Below the pieces are notes generated by a model. It was not told where the DNA came from and ran no database searches. It saw nothing but the letters and a program-made list of their open reading frames with translations. 64,000 nucleotides of DNA from Iris pallida (lineage: Eukaryota; Streptophyta; Magnoliopsida; Asparagales; Iridaceae): contig JANAVB010023997.1 in the NCBI GenBank assembly GCA_029216955.1, positions 523,501 to 587,500 on the forward strand, given 5' to 3'. The first letter of the stretch is position 1, and every line of letters starts with the position of its first letter. The position numbers and the translations under genes are program-made. Positions 9,802 through 23,050 of the stretch are shown one piece after another.

Positions 9802-11226
9802 CTCACTTCATATAGGAAATGAAGGGATGGAACATGTATGCAGGACATGGCTATGTGCTGTGGCAATGTATGCAATATGCAGGGCACCCAAATTGAATGC
9901 AATGATTAAATGTTGTAAAGGCAGTGTATCTACTCCTCTGATACATGTGCAGCATGCAGAAGTGATGGATATGAAGTATGGAATGAGGGTGCAGTGTAAG
10001 TGAAGATGCAGAACCGTATCTAAAGTAAGAATCTCCAAGTCATGTATATTCCCCTTTGTATTAGCTTTCAGTTATTCCAAACTAGAAACCTTCAAGATAA
10101 CGGTTCGGTTTTCGGTTTGAAATTTTGAAACTTTAAAATAACGGTTTGATTTTCGGTTCTCGATCCGAATAACCGAATAGAACCGAAAACCGATTAAGAA
10201 ATACGATTTACGGTTATTTCGGTTTTCATATATTAGGTTCCATTTGAACAGGACCATTGCCCACCCCTATGGATAGATACTCCTAACTGGGGTAGCCATA
10301 GTAGTACTAGGGAGGTACTGTAGTTCTCAATTTTTTTCTATAAATATATATATATAAGTTGCATTACAGCATTTTTCTGATTCATAACGTAAGCTAGTTG
10401 TTCCACAAATTCAGGCTGGTGTGCTCCTAGGGTGTCAAAGTGCATCTTTAGATGTCTGCACAAGACGAATATATATTTGTGTCTAAATTCACTGAAACAT
10501 GTACATTTTCTCCTATCATACAACTAACTATGATTACATAGATGTTAGCAGAACTCACTTCCATATATAGGATTTTTCCTCAAATGCTAACTAGAGCAAG
10601 GTCCAAGTATATGCGAAAGTTACAGTCATTGATTAGGGATAGGATGGAATTAATTTCACCAGAAGAAAGGCAATATAAATGTACTCACGTGCATATTGAT
10701 TGAGTAATGCTATCAGCTGACGGGTCTGATATTACAGGATGATGAATCTGACTAGGTCCAGTTTAGTCTAATAGTTCTGTCAAACTCAAATTCAACAAAA
10801 CATTAGAAAATATTGTGCTTTCTCTTAATAACTAGAATTTATAGCATGCAATGTTAATATGATCTTCCTCAGAATCAAAACAAAAGGCATTAGCAACGGA
10901 TAAGGGGAGCGTATAGATATCAAGCATGAAATGATATATAAAAAAACAAAAGACTAACCGTAATAAGAGGTCCAAGTCTAACATTCTGCTTTCTCTCAAT
11001 AATTGGAATTTCTTCGTAACGATTGGCCAATATTACTCTTTAGTACAGCCCTTGAAGTTCCATTAGATGTTGAATTGGATTTGGCTAGACCTCCAAGATA
11101 ACAACTGCTCTGTTTATAGACTAACCATAACCAAGATAACAACTCCAATATTACTCTCTGCAGGGTCACGCTACATTTAAAAAAGAATATGGGAATCAAA
11201 TTTTCTATGAAGTAACTTTATGAGTT
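9802..11226. other. CACTA 1 interior, with a CGGTTT-rich transposon remnant
   Basis: Sequence 10085-10270 is rich in CGGTTTTCGGTT/AACCGAA and ends TGCCCACCCCTA, a common end of small plant hAT-like elements. A similar remnant lies at about 23925-24885. The open stretch at 10338-10523 (-) has a possible acceptor upstream but no similarity I can name. The rest is AT-rich. Confidence 0.4.
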
Positions 11227-11410
11227 CTCACCAGTAACAGTTTCAGACCAATCCAAATCTGGCTACAAACAACAGAAAGTAATCAGTTTCAGTCGACTTT
11301 GTGAACCTGGTATAAAAGTTAAAAGTAAACTACCAAACAATACAAATATTTGGGAATTACCATGTACATACCATATGCTCCAAGACATAACATAATCTTA
11401 CACAACTAAC

Positions 11411-11661
11411 CTCACTTGATAACTGATATAAAGACTGAAAACAATGGCTAGCAATTGCACCTGATAACTAAAAGAATTTGAGATGATGCTCTGGTTAATC
11501 TTCAATTTTTTTTTGTACATCTGTATAAAAAGAGCTGTGTTTAGACAAAATAGCCACAAGGAGGAAGAACACATTTCAATTTGTACAGACTTACCTCAAA
11601 AGTGCACCGAAAAATAGCTTCAAATATGTGGGGTACATCCTCGATCATTATGGCTTTATAT
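11411..11661 (-). pseudogene. XPO1: Captured exportin-1 (XPO1/CRM1) gene fragment
   Basis: Exon 11595-11661 (acceptor ttccag, donor GAG|GTAAG) reads YKAIMIEDVPHIFEAIFRCT then FE. This closely resembles plant exportin-1 around NKYKxxMxxEVPxIFEAVFQCTLE. The next exon, 11411-11520, continues with the expected sequence (M-TK-FEDYPEHHLKFF, SLL-AIASHCF, LYQLSSE) but has single-base indels that break the frame. The exon order and introns match a genomic copy rather than a cDNA. A weaker trace (GLKLLL) at about 11227-11262 may be the following exon. Exportin-1 is the karyopherin that exports leucine-rich NES cargo. Only a small piece is present, so it cannot function as an exportin. Confidence 0.75.
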
Positions 11662-12067
11662 CTGGAAGGAACCATTGAAGATAAAAATAATGATGTGTTT
11701 CATGTACTTAATAGGAAATTGTTTAAGCAATAAACATATAAGTATAGTTATAAGCATATACACTGACTAACAAAATGTTGCAACCTAATGTCACATTTCA
11801 GTCTATAGCATCCTTTCAAGCTTGGTTACAACACTTACACTTTCTCCACAATAAACAATATAACATACAAGTACAGACCAAACAAAAACTCTGGACCCCA
11901 TAAGGCAAAATTTTCAAGTGACAGAAGAAAAATATTTAAGGTCTAGATCAAACACTCTGGACCCCATATGTCATGAATTGTGTTCATTGTGCATGCAAAA
12001 ATTCATAGGAATAACATTTCTCATTAATAATTAGTTAACCTTACATGTGATAGGTAGTGAAGAATTT
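11662..12067. other. CACTA 1 interior, no gene seen
   Basis: AT-rich spacer between captured fragments, probably captured intron plus filler. It contains two copies of 'ctctggaccccata' (11890 and 11950). Confidence 0.4.
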
Positions 12068-12328
12068 TCAACTACTAATTATTTTTCCTAGTGTTTTCGA
12101 GAGAGGGAATCCATGACCATATAGTGTTTTCGAGATAGGGAAATCTAGATGAGGAGAAGTATGGAGAGCTATGATCATGCTTTCCTCTTCTTGTTTTTGG
12201 TTGTGCATAACGCTACTGCAAACTAGAACCAACACCTGACCCAATATGATGATATACAGACCATGAGGGCTCTCTCCAAATTCCAATATAGTACTAGCAG
12301 CTCGTTGGCCCGATGCCACAGGATGCAT
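12068..12328 (-). pseudogene. Unidentified exon-like open stretch in CACTA 1
   Basis: The minus strand reads MHPVASGQRAASTILEFGES then PHGLYIIILGQ, followed by a usable donor (GGTCAG|GTGTTG at about 12230). It lies between the RUVBL1 and XPO1 fragments on the same strand, so it is probably another captured exon. The QRAA-TILEF-ESP pattern recalls exportin-4-type N-termini, but this is weak and from memory; I leave it unassigned. Confidence 0.35.
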
Positions 12329-12783
12329 CCATACATAGGATGTTGAGTTCTTTATATAATAGTAAATGTCACTAGCATGTCATAAGAGCAAAGTGTAAGA
12401 TATCAACCTAAAAAATTGCTAGAGTATAAAAGAAAGTTTCAACAAATAATAAATGGCATGTTATTTCTCATGCAATACTATACTCTGTCAGAATACAGGA
12501 TTTCCCTGTAGAAAAGTTTCTTTCTGATTGCAATGAAATTGTGAATCAAGTAGATGATATTAGATCATAAATCAGTAAACAAACAAAACACAAATTTGGG
12601 TCCAAGATCAAGTGGAACATCAAAAAAGGGATAACATAATATCAAAGAAAAACAAGATATAAGTTTTTCGTGTTGTAGTGGCAAATGATTTCAGAGTGGT
12701 TGTTGTATGGAGAACAGAAGTGAGTTTCCTGTCAATTAGTATAAATTATAAAGACTTATTAATGACTGTGTAGTCGAGATTAC

Positions 12784-13337
<554 letters not shown>

Positions 13338-13645
13338 TCAGAGAATGGTGATTGCAATTGGTGAGGATAGAGAGAGAGAGAGAGAGAGACACATCCAAAA
13401 AATATTGTTGAACGGGTGACCAACTCTACACCCTCACCAAGAATAAATGAAAGCCATTTAAGGAAAACTGTAGTGTCTTATAGGATGAATGACAGCCACG
13501 TAAGGGTAAAAGTTCTTCTTTTGATACAGTAGATGGTCATTGGGCATAAATGAGAATGTTATTTGTTGTTTAAGTTTAGTTAATCTTGAGATCACATGTA
13601 CAATATAATCAAAAGTACAAAATGTAACTGGTGCTCAACACCAAC

Positions 13646-13781
13646 CTTCAAGGACCCTGGGCTGATGACCATCAATAGCTGCTTTGGGAAGGAGTAAAAA
13701 ATTGGCCTCAGAAAAACATAGCATAGCCATCAAGGGTAGAACTGACAACACTTCATACCAAGCATTCGCTATGCCGGTTTC
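13646..13781 (-). pseudogene. Unidentified captured exon in CACTA 1
   Basis: An open 136-bp exon with good acceptor (tttgtacag|GAAACC) and donor (GAAG|GTTGG). It reads ETGIANAWYEVLSVLPLMAM, then LCFSEANFLLLPKAAIDGHQ. It lies upstream of the RUVBL1 exons on the same strand, so one transcript could join them. It does not match the RUVBL1 region that should precede, so it derives from another gene that I do not recognise. Confidence 0.5.
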
Positions 13782-16139
13782 CTGTACAAATAGAAAACTG
13801 AATCAAGATATTTTTAATTTTTCATCAATGCTAAGGATACATATACGGACTCAAATCGAAAACTGAATCACAGAGAACAAAACACATACAGAAAAGGAAA
13901 TTACAGCTTTCGACCAACAAATTGATGCGTGAAACCAAACAGTAATCAATCAAGAAAACTTAATTGGCCGGAGCCAACCAACCAATTTCAAAGTACCAAT
14001 GGCTAATTAAATGCCAACTTGCTAAGAAGTAGTTGGCAACTCACAGGCATCACACCGAAAGCAAACTGTGCAGGCGAATTCAGAATTGCAGTACAAGCTA
14101 GCTCACAAGTTCACTTTTTCCCAATTAAAAGCTTACATATAAATTTTTTTTAAGCTTTTAGTGTCAGCCCCGTTGGATTACTTGGAAAGACTCACGAATT
14201 GCTCGTGAGAAAAAAAAAGAAACAGAACTTGCAAGTCAAGCAATTATATAAATAATATTTGAGCAGTCCCAATACAAGAAACATCAATTCTCATCATGTA
14301 ATTGTATGAGAGAGAGCGTACACCTTACAAGTTACTCTCAGGACAACATTGATAATGATACAAACCATTACATTACTTAAAGTGTAACGCGATATGGAGA
14401 TCAGTAATAGGACTGAAACCCTCTCATAACTTCAGTCAAGAGATCTTGTTAAACAATTCAGATACAAAAATGATTTGAACAATGGTTCAAATAGAGGGGA
14501 CAAATTAGTGCGACAGATTAACTTACATAAACTGGCTAGAACGACGATGGTTGAAGTCAATTCAGATCTCTCATAAAAAATAATACAAGCTCTGTCGGCT
14601 GGCAAGTACATAATTCTACACTATTTTTGAGCCTACACGGCAAAAAATTTAAAAAATAAAATCCTCATGTGTTTCATTAACGATAATTAGTACAAAAAAA
14701 TCTAAGAACAGAGCTAGCCCCATTCATAACTCAAAACCTACCCCCTTCAAACCATAGCCCAAACAATTCAAATGCCTACCATTTCTATTCTCCATAATTT
14801 CACTTCCTAAGATGGCCCCTCCTTTTCTTACAAGCTCCTCTACTATCAAGTCTTCATTTTTTTCTTCTTCACAGACAAACCTAGCAGCACACTTTCATTT
14901 CTTTCATTTGTGTGACTCCCAAGCTTTCAATCTTACCCACACCTTCACATTCTTCATGTCATGAATATGATTCATTACAAATTAATGAAATTCAATAAGT
15001 AACAGTTCACACAGAAGCTTTTCATACACAACTGAGAACCCAAACATATACAACCTCTCTTTCTACTATTCATCATCTTCTCCACAAGCTTAACCTTCAT
15101 CATTGTTCAACCTCCTTCATCTTCTTCTTCAACCAAGCCAACATCACCACCCCCATCCACCATTAAAACCACAAGCACCATTACCTCCTTTCGAGTGCAA
15201 ACTGCCACCACCGCCATCTTCAACATCATCTTCACATCAAAACCTAATCCTCCTTACACCTTCCAAAGACTCCACTACCATCTGCTCCTCCTTGTGCGAG
15301 CTCTATACCGGCTAGAGGTGCAGCCACACCACTGCAGGTCGAGGCAGCCCCATTGTCCAAAGAATTCAAATAACTGGTTCTCAATTCTGGGTAGTCTATG
15401 ATGGATAGAGACTGTGACTGGTTCCTGCCAAGGAAGAGAGAGCAACTGTCCATTGTATGAATCGGTACCTACTAAGCTTGTTCAAGCTAGGAGTAGGATA
15501 TGCCATAATGTTGTCGTATGTTTATGTCCCCAGGTACATATTGTGCATAAATCTATCTAATAATCAATTTCCTAAACATGTTGCAATCGACAAAAATTAG
15601 CGCCATATATGAAAGCCATAAACTCTGTTCGACAAAACTTAAAAGAGTTAGGGTTAGGGTATACCATCGCCATGTCGCATGGAGGAGAGGGTTAGGGTTC
15701 GGTCGAGACAAGAGTGCGCACAACAGATGTGGCGTAGAGAGGGTCCTGTCGAGAGGGGCGCACGGGGATGCCGAAGGTCGGTAGCCTAGAGAGGAGTGGT
15801 TGTAGGACCTCGAAAAGGAGGGATCGTGGTCTCCGTCCGAGAGCGGCACGTATGGCAGAGGTGGTATGGATTTGGGGAAGGTTTTGGAGGAGGAAAATTT
15901 TGGGGGCTCGATTTGGAGAAGGATTTTGGGTCAAAACGAAAATATAAACCCACTTAGGTCATCTACGGCGGATGGACGACGGATTCTTTTATATATATAA
16001 TGCCTATGTTTGTGTGAGAAGTGAGGGAGGAAGAGAGAGATTGGGGGAAAGAAGTGAGGGAGGAAGAGAGAGATTGGGGATACACTTTAATCGGACTGGG
16101 GGGTTTTGGCGCCAAAATAAAATTTTTTGGGGGAAGATG
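13782..16139. other. CACTA 1 right interior, no clear gene
   Basis: AT-rich up to about 15000, then a CT/CA-rich stretch (15060-15300) with proline-rich frames on one strand. Next is a GA-rich section with a direct duplication of about 33 bp (near 16015-16080, GTGAGGGAGGAAGAGAGAGA units). A short GA microsatellite lies at about 13370-13389. Confidence 0.4.
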
Positions 16140-16289
16140 AAAGTTATAGATTCTACAACATTCAAGAAACGCTATATATACATATTTTTATAGCACTGCA
16201 GAAAGAACGTTGTTGTTGATAACATTCTATAGCGGGGACATTTGAATGCTATAGAAAAACTGCTATTGTAGGCCCTATTTGTTGTAGTG
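16140..16289. repeat. CACTA 1 right subterminal region and terminal inverted repeat
   Basis: Subterminal units AACGCTATA, TTATAGCACTG, ATTCTATAGCG and GAATGCTATAG lead to the terminal repeat ending TTTGTTGTAGTG at 16289. It mirrors the left end at 459. The CTT duplication follows. Confidence 0.8.
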
Positions 16290-18878
16290 CTTGTCTGTCC
16301 AATTCCCAATAGTCTGGACGATCAACTTCTCTGAGATTGAGTCGGGCTCTCCTCCGCATCGTATCCTCCTGGGACGCATCACCACCTTCGTCTTGCGTAG
16401 GTGCTGGTGCTGGTGCCGATGGAGTCGTTAGTATCTGTGTATAATAATCTCCATCCAAACCATAGCCTTGGAACCAATCTGTCACCCCCGGCCAATGCGA
16501 AGTCCCCTGAGAAGTCTCTTGGCCAGCCCCCTGGGAAGAACTCTGGCCAGCCCACTGGGAAGAACCCTGGCCAGCCCACTGGGAAGAACCATGGCCAGCC
16601 CACTGGGAAGAACCCTGGCCGGCCCACTGCGAAAAACCCTGGCCTGCCCACTGCGAAGTCTCCTGTCCAGCCCCCTGGGAAGAACCCTGGCCAGCCCACT
16701 GGTCGTCAGCTTGCTGAGGCGGGATCTCGCCAGCTTGCTGAGGCGGGATCTCGTCAGCTTGCTGAGGCGGACTATCGGGGAACGGCTGGGTGACATGGGG
16801 CCTAACCCTGCGGGGAAGTGGTTGACGTTGGCTAATAATGCCTACAGGATAATCTGGCGGAATATTTAGCGAAGGGTTCGGAGGCTCCGGATCTGCTTTC
16901 ATCCAATCCAGAAAGTTTCTTACTGTCGTTCTCAAGACTCCAGGATCTGGGTTATCATATGCTTGCTCCAAAGCTGGAACTTAAAATAATAACACTTTAT
17001 TTTAGTTCTTATGCAAGCTAGAACATTGTAATCTAAAATATTGTAAACTAAAAATAATTACTTACATCAGTTCTTATTATATGTTCATAAAATCCACGCA
17101 GACTAGAATCATCTATAGCTCTATGCTCGAAGCGAGGCTCCTGATATATGTAGTGTCTATTGCTAATAACTGGAGATCCCCACCAAGATCTAAATGCAAA
17201 ATCCCCGTATACTGTTGCATATACGAAATATGTGAGATGTTATGAGAAAAATGCGACAAAAATATTAACTTCAAAATAATTTACAGTCCTCCATAGTAGC
17301 TATGTTCTGAGACAAATGTGAGATGTTATGCATCTCTAGTCTGGAATTCTAAGCAGGAATTAATTTGCGGGCTCTGACGGTTGCACTTCCTCTACTACGA
17401 TTGTAGTGAGGCGGGTCTTCGGGTATATGTTGTTTCATACCGAATTGCCGCATAACCCGATCAGCTGGATGATACATTATGTCTCCATGGTATATTATGT
17501 AAAACCTATGGAGACTTAATGCATATGCTGTTTGTTCTATCTCAGAAGGATAAGGATTAACAGAATAATGCACCATTTGAACCTGTTTTTTGACATATAA
17601 TTATAAGGAAATAAAACATAATATACTAAATAGATATAGAATGGTGACTTTTATTTACCTCTGAGATCTGTAGTGAATCAAATTGGCCTCGATATATCGG
17701 GGCAACCGAGTAAACACAATGTGCGGGATCTACCGCATCAGTATGCCACCGTAAAGTGCCCGGAAATACATGTGCGTCGCTACTGATCAAGGAAAGTGGC
17801 CTACCGATAGAAAAATGCTCGTAGGACCAAACCTAAAAAATATATAACATAAGTGTACAAATTTTAAATATATAACAAAATTTAAATATATACCAAATTC
17901 AGACAATTTTTCTACTGAATCAATGTAGCACATCCGTTTAAATTTTTCATCAATTTGTCCTTCGAATGGAACTGCACAAAGTCTGACATAGCACTATATA
18001 GATATGCCAGCATTGACGCTCCCCACGCATGACTCGTTGGTTCCGTCAGATCATTCAGAAATGATAGAAACCGTAAATTTACCATATCCGATGCGTCGGG
18101 AAACAAAAAAGCATTAATAAGGCCTAGCAAATAGGCTCTAGTGCATGCAATGACCTGAACAGAATATGAAAAATATTATATTAGCTGAACTAAATTGATA
18201 TATAATTTACGTGCACAAATATTAACCACAAATGTAATACTTATCCGTTCCTCATCAACTGATATTTCTTGGTCACCGATACGATCTATGTGCATAAAAT
18301 TCTGCCGGAGCCATGTATACGACACTAGACCTTTGCCTTTCAATTTTGGTGCCTCCACACCTAGGTAGGTCGTGATCGCTGTCTCACCAGAAAATTGTTC
18401 ATCAAATATTATAGGTTCACCTGTGATAGGTAGACCTAAAATATTTGCAACATCTTTAAGCACAATAGACATTTCTCCAAAATGTAGCTGGAACGTATTT
18501 CGTCCGAGCCACCAGCGCTCCACTAGACTCAGAATCAAGTCTCTATCGTGACGTAGAAAACGTATTTGGTCAAGGTAATGAAAACCAAATACGTGCAATA
18601 AAGCTTCTTGGTCACTAGTCAATTTCCAGAAACCAAGTTGGCCCTCATAGCGCCATGTATTGTGTTCTCGAAGCCGCACTTCCCTTTTATAATCACATAG
18701 CTATATATAAAATATAAACTATATTATTACTAAACATATAAAAAAAATTGACTAACACAATTAAAAGTATATATACCTCTCCAGTAAATATCAGACTACA
18801 TATGTGCGACTCGCGTTGCTGCTTAATCAAATCTGTAGTTGGCCCCCCTGGTATATGACCATCGTTTTGGGTAGCCAT
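16249..18878 (-). pseudogene. Plant mobile domain (PMD / MAIN-like) protein gene, disrupted
   Basis: Exon 1 (18777-18878, 34 codons) starts MATQNDGHIPGG. Exon 2 (about 18227-18700) has the PMD core: HVFGFHYLDQI, LVERWWLGRNTFQLHFGEMS, VANILGLPITGEPI. Later exons read NGCATLIQ | VWSYEHFSIGRPLS, RFYIIYHGDIMYHPADRVMR and WWGSPVISNRHYIYQEPRFE, the usual downstream order. The last exon encodes a Q/A/G/S-rich repeat. Proteins of this aminotransferase-like family occur both as host silencing factors (MAIN, MAIL1) and inside MULEs. Damage: an in-frame TAG at 17349-17351, a non-canonical donor after TLIQ, and replacement of the C-terminus by CACTA 1. Coding from the original gene ends at about 16290; the last residues (to 16249) come from the CACTA terminal repeat. 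Confidence 0.75.
16497..16705 (-). repeat. 30-bp coding minisatellite in the PMD gene
   Basis: About seven units of 30 bp encode (Q)WAGQGSSQ-type decapeptides, followed by three IPPQQAG/DE repeats of 24 bp. All units keep frame. Confidence 0.8.
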
Positions 18879-19891
18879 CTGTAAAAAGATGGTTATCAAA
18901 ATGCATATTTAGTGGTTGTTATTTTCTATAAAATTGAATCGATGAACATTAGCGGTTGTTACTTTCTAAAAAATTGTAGGTATCATTGATTATTTCTAAA
19001 AATAACATTAGTGTTTATGACACACAATTAGTGTTTACGTCCTTGTATCCTAACCCTAAATTTCATTGATATTACACAACTATGAACACTAATTGTAGAT
19101 ATCAATGAATATTAGAGCTATAGAACATTAATATATCAATGAACATTAGTGTTGTTATTAGTGGTATATATAAAATGACACACAATTAGTGGTTCAAAAT
19201 TAGTGTTACAATACAAGGATGAACATTAGTGTTTATGTACATTAGTGGTTGTTATTAGTGTTTATGTACATTAGAATACAAGGATGAACATTAGTGGTTG
19301 TTATTAGTGGTTCAAAATTAGTGGTATATATAAAATGACACACAATGCCTTAATGAACATTAAACTCGTAGGATTTTGATAGTGGTTCAAAATTAGTGTT
19401 AGATTACAAGAATGAACATTAGTGTTTATGTAATATCAACATTAGTGTCCTAAAAAAAATGAGAAATAGGATGAACATTAGTGTCCTAGAGAAATATTAG
19501 GATGAAAAAAAAAATGAGGATGAACCATTATTCATTAGTGTCCTAAAAAATTATGAAAAATATCAACATTAGTGTTTATGATAAAGGATGAACATTAGGA
19601 TATAAGATCTGAAAAAGAAAAAAAAAATTACCACTGAATTTCTTCTTCTTCTTCTTCTTCTTCTTACTTCTTCTCCTTCCCCTTCTCCTTCTCGGCTTCA
19701 CAGCAACACCAACACTTTACTCTCCCCACACCCCAAAAACTTTACTCCCCACCTACTTCTTCTTTCTTTTTTTTTTCTTTTTTTTGGTTTGACCAAACAA
19801 CTGAACCGAACGAACTAACACTGAACAAACCGACCCAAACTGAACCGGGGGGGGCTGGATTTTCGACAGTTGGTCTGTCGGAATTTGGGTT
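18879..19891. repeat. Upstream region of the PMD gene with AACATTAGTG repeats
   Basis: From about 18940 to 19590 the motif (G)AACATTAGTGK recurs some 15 times, irregularly spaced and mixed with TTATTAGTGG and 'aaaatgacacacaa' pieces. Then come a (CTT)n run (19641-19668) and a poly-T/G8 stretch. It would contain the PMD promoter and perhaps the MULE end; I cannot define a MULE terminal repeat. Confidence 0.55.
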
Positions 19892-21389
19892 TGTCACGCC
19901 CCAGAACCAGGATACTGGACGGAGGCGGACACAGCTAGCTACGCAATCCCAAAGTACGTTAATACTCTGAAATCACGTATAAGCTGTCAAGACATGGGGG
20001 TTACTTTACAAGCCATCAGTCAATCCTATGGTTTAACAATCCTAGGTATCGCAATCACAGGCAGTTATACAAGAGCAAAGAGTACGATCATCATACATAC
20101 AATAATAAGGCGTCCCGAACCATATATACATGACTGATCATGAAGCCAGTACCACAGAACTGAGGACTAGCTAGAGTATTAGTCGTACATGATAAGGACT
20201 AGCTATAGTCTAGAATACACATATCATGTTTATGCCCGTAGGCTACAATATCAAGGAAAATACCAAAACACGAGCTAAACACGTGCTCGGGGCTAAACGT
20301 TACAAGAAGAGAATTTACATATCAGTGGGAGAATGAAGAAGAGCCCACTGAGGCACTCTGGTGCTCCGGCTGGTCACCGTCGAGTAGATGGTACGGTAGA
20401 TCCTTCGGGCTCTTCTATCAGAACCTGGCCATACAAAACCAGTGGGGTCAGACCCCAAATAGTAAGTACCACAAAGGAGGCCGAACTATGAACTTAAAAC
20501 CAGTAATCATTAGCAATTAACAAGCAAATAAGTAAGGAAGGATCGAGATTCGTGCGGTACCAATGCACTTATCCCGAACATAGGAAGACAGTAAGTAAAT
20601 CATCATTTGACGAAAAGTAAACTGGAGAACATGTTAAATAAATAGAACTGGGAAGGTGATATACGATGAGATAACCATGGGACTATTCAGATAACCAGGT
20701 TACAACCCGTAAACCAAACAAGGACCGGGGTTGTAACCCTTCGTCTGAACAGAACTTGGTTTCTCCCACCATTTATCGGCAGGATAAAATAAGAAATCAG
20801 GACATGTAACGATTATGTACAAGACAGGACGAATATGAACAATCAGGTCATGTGACAATCTTGTGCAGGATCAAGTCAAGACTAGACTGAGTTAGACTCC
20901 ATTCAATCAATCACGGCCAAGCAATAAGTACGGCTTGATACTTTAACTAACTAGGGTTATCACAGGCCTAGTTACTAGCAAGATGCAATGAGATTCTTCC
21001 AAGTCCAATTACCCGTTTGTTACTACCTGAATGACTCCAGCAAAGAAAAGAAAAAGATAGCATGATATAGCAGACACACTGTAGTAAGATACATGTGTCC
21101 TAAGGTACCACGCTCGACGGCGGGCTGGAAGTGCGCTCATCTCGACGGATAGCAACAAATCCCATGTATATATATATATATAAGGCCGGGATCAAAGGGG
21201 CAACAGGTAACTGGGAAAGTCTCTCCATGAACTACTTGATCAATCTAGTCATTAACCTAGCCAGATTCAATATGAATCCCTGACCGTGGGAAATCAGGAA
21301 TTCATGTCCTAGACATGATGCAAGACTTGACGGTAGCTTATACAAGCACATTCAATACAAACACCCACGGTGTCAGGATACTAATTAAT

Positions 21390-21600
21390 CTTTGTCAGGA
21401 GTGCGCCACGACGGGCCACCATCATTATCATTATTACTTATCAAGAGTGCGCCACGACGGGCCACTATCAAGAATTATCATGTCAAGTTATCACTGTCAA
21501 TTATCATGACAAGAATATCATGTCAAGAATATCATGTCGAGTATATCATGTCAAGTTCATTTCAAGAGTGCACCACTACGGGTCACCGTCGTGTCATGTC
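21390..21600. repeat. Short tandem module within the solo LTR
   Basis: Three copies of AGAGTGCGCCACGACGGGCC-like sequence (near 21399, 21440, 21566) are spaced by TCATGTCAAG-rich filler. The third copy is diverged (GTGCACCACTACGGGTCACC). Confidence 0.6.
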
Positions 21601-21764
21601 ATTTATCAAGAAGGAAGAAACTTGCACAATTAAATAATATTATATTAATAATATATATATATTCTTGAAGCCAAGGAGAAACTTTACAATTTTCATGTTG
21701 GGAGTGGGAAGAAATTATGACCACAATTCAGGCAAATAAAATATTTAAACAATCAAAGTGGGAC

Positions 21765-23050
21765 CCATGCGGTCCAAAAGTGGGAGAACAAACATGCGGT
21801 CAAAGAGAGTGGAAGGCCACCCATGCGGCCAATATAACAAAGAGGGCATGAAATCAAGTAAGACAAAAGATAGTGGGACCCGCAATACTTGCAAGCTCCC
21901 ACTTCAGCAAGCAAGTCAACTAAAAGAAGCTATGTGGGACCCCCCACAATGAATGCAATAAGAAAAGGTTCACGTGAACCATTTAAATATTGGTTCACGT
22001 GGCCAAGCAATAATGACATATAATAAAATATATCCTGCAAGTACATGCAGCTCAATAAAAGCCATGCGATCCAATATTAAATTCAAAGTCCAAAAGTACA
22101 ATGGCCATGCGGCCAGCAAGTGGGAAGAGGCCATGCGGCCAAGGAATTTAAATATGCAAGCACATGCAAGATCTACATGCGGCTCACTCTCACATTTGCA
22201 TGAAAATACTAACAAAATAAATAAATAATGGCCATGCGGTTTGCTTGCACGAAAATGCAAACAAGCAACTAAATATTAAACAATTTCCGTATGCGGCTCC
22301 ATATTGCTTCATGCATTATGAAACAATGCCTATGCGGTCAAATTAGCAATTGTAAATGCATTGGTTACTAATGTATTTAAAGCTAATGCATGGATATGCG
22401 GCTCGTTAGCAAGCTTGCATGCTTAGGCCTGAAAGGAATGAATTAAACAAATATATTAGAATAATGCATAAGGTATAAAATGCTAGGGTTTTAAATGCAT
22501 AAAGGCATTAATACTCTAAGAACACAATGCTTCCAGAGCCTATGCGGCTCGCAACTCATAGTGCTTTTAATCCAAGCATATAAAACACAAAATAGTAGGG
22601 GCTTAAATGCAAAAAGTAAAGCCTTAAGAAGCTTTATGCGGCTAGCTTTCTCCTGAGTGCTTGAACCAAGCATATAAAAGCATTAAAGACAAATGCTATC
22701 ACCAAACATTTAAAGCACTAAAGACAAAAGCATTTAACCAAACACTTAAGGCATATAAGGACAAAACATTAAGAAAAATTTCTTTAGGGATGAGATTCCA
22801 AAACCCATGCGGCTCCTATACTTTATTTAATGCTCAGCCTTCATGCGGCTCATATTATTCATATGCGGCAAGCTACTGTGGATTGCATGTAGGTAAGGAA
22901 ATATTAAAGTAAGTAATATTTAAGAGCAAGCCATATGCGGCTCACTCGCATGCTGGTGTATGCAATATTTAATGCATGCATGCAATTAATGATTGCAAGG
23001 CCATGCGGCTAGAAAAATACTACTTGCTGCATGAAATAGTCATGCGGTCA
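21765..23050. repeat. Dispersed CATGCGGCY motif cluster in the solo LTR
   Basis: About 19 occurrences of ATGCGG (mostly CCATGCGGCC, CATGCGGCTC or CATGCGGTC), all on the plus strand, at irregular 30-90 bp intervals in AT-rich DNA. The first are near 21769, 21795 and 21823; the last near 23042. The reverse complement is the same core as the copia LTR arrays (GCCGCATG). Confidence 0.8.

Noticed and set aside
10338..10523. Open minus-strand stretch (HFDTLGAHQPEFVEQLAYVM) that could be another captured exon
   Set aside because: No similarity I can name and splice borders are ambiguous; mentioned only as CACTA 1 interior.
15647..15660. GTTAGGGTTAGGG, telomere-like
   Set aside because: Only two units, not the usual plant TTTAGGG array; most likely chance or a short promoter telo-box-like word.
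15103..15849. Several 60-100 codon ORFs near the right end of CACTA 1
   Set aside because: Overlapping frames on both strands, no domain, no consistent splice sites; simple CT/CA-rich sequence.
21760..23050. Regularly recurring CATGCGG words considered as a CRISPR-like array
   Set aside because: Spacing is irregular, the repeat is only 7-10 bp, and the sequence is a plant LTR.
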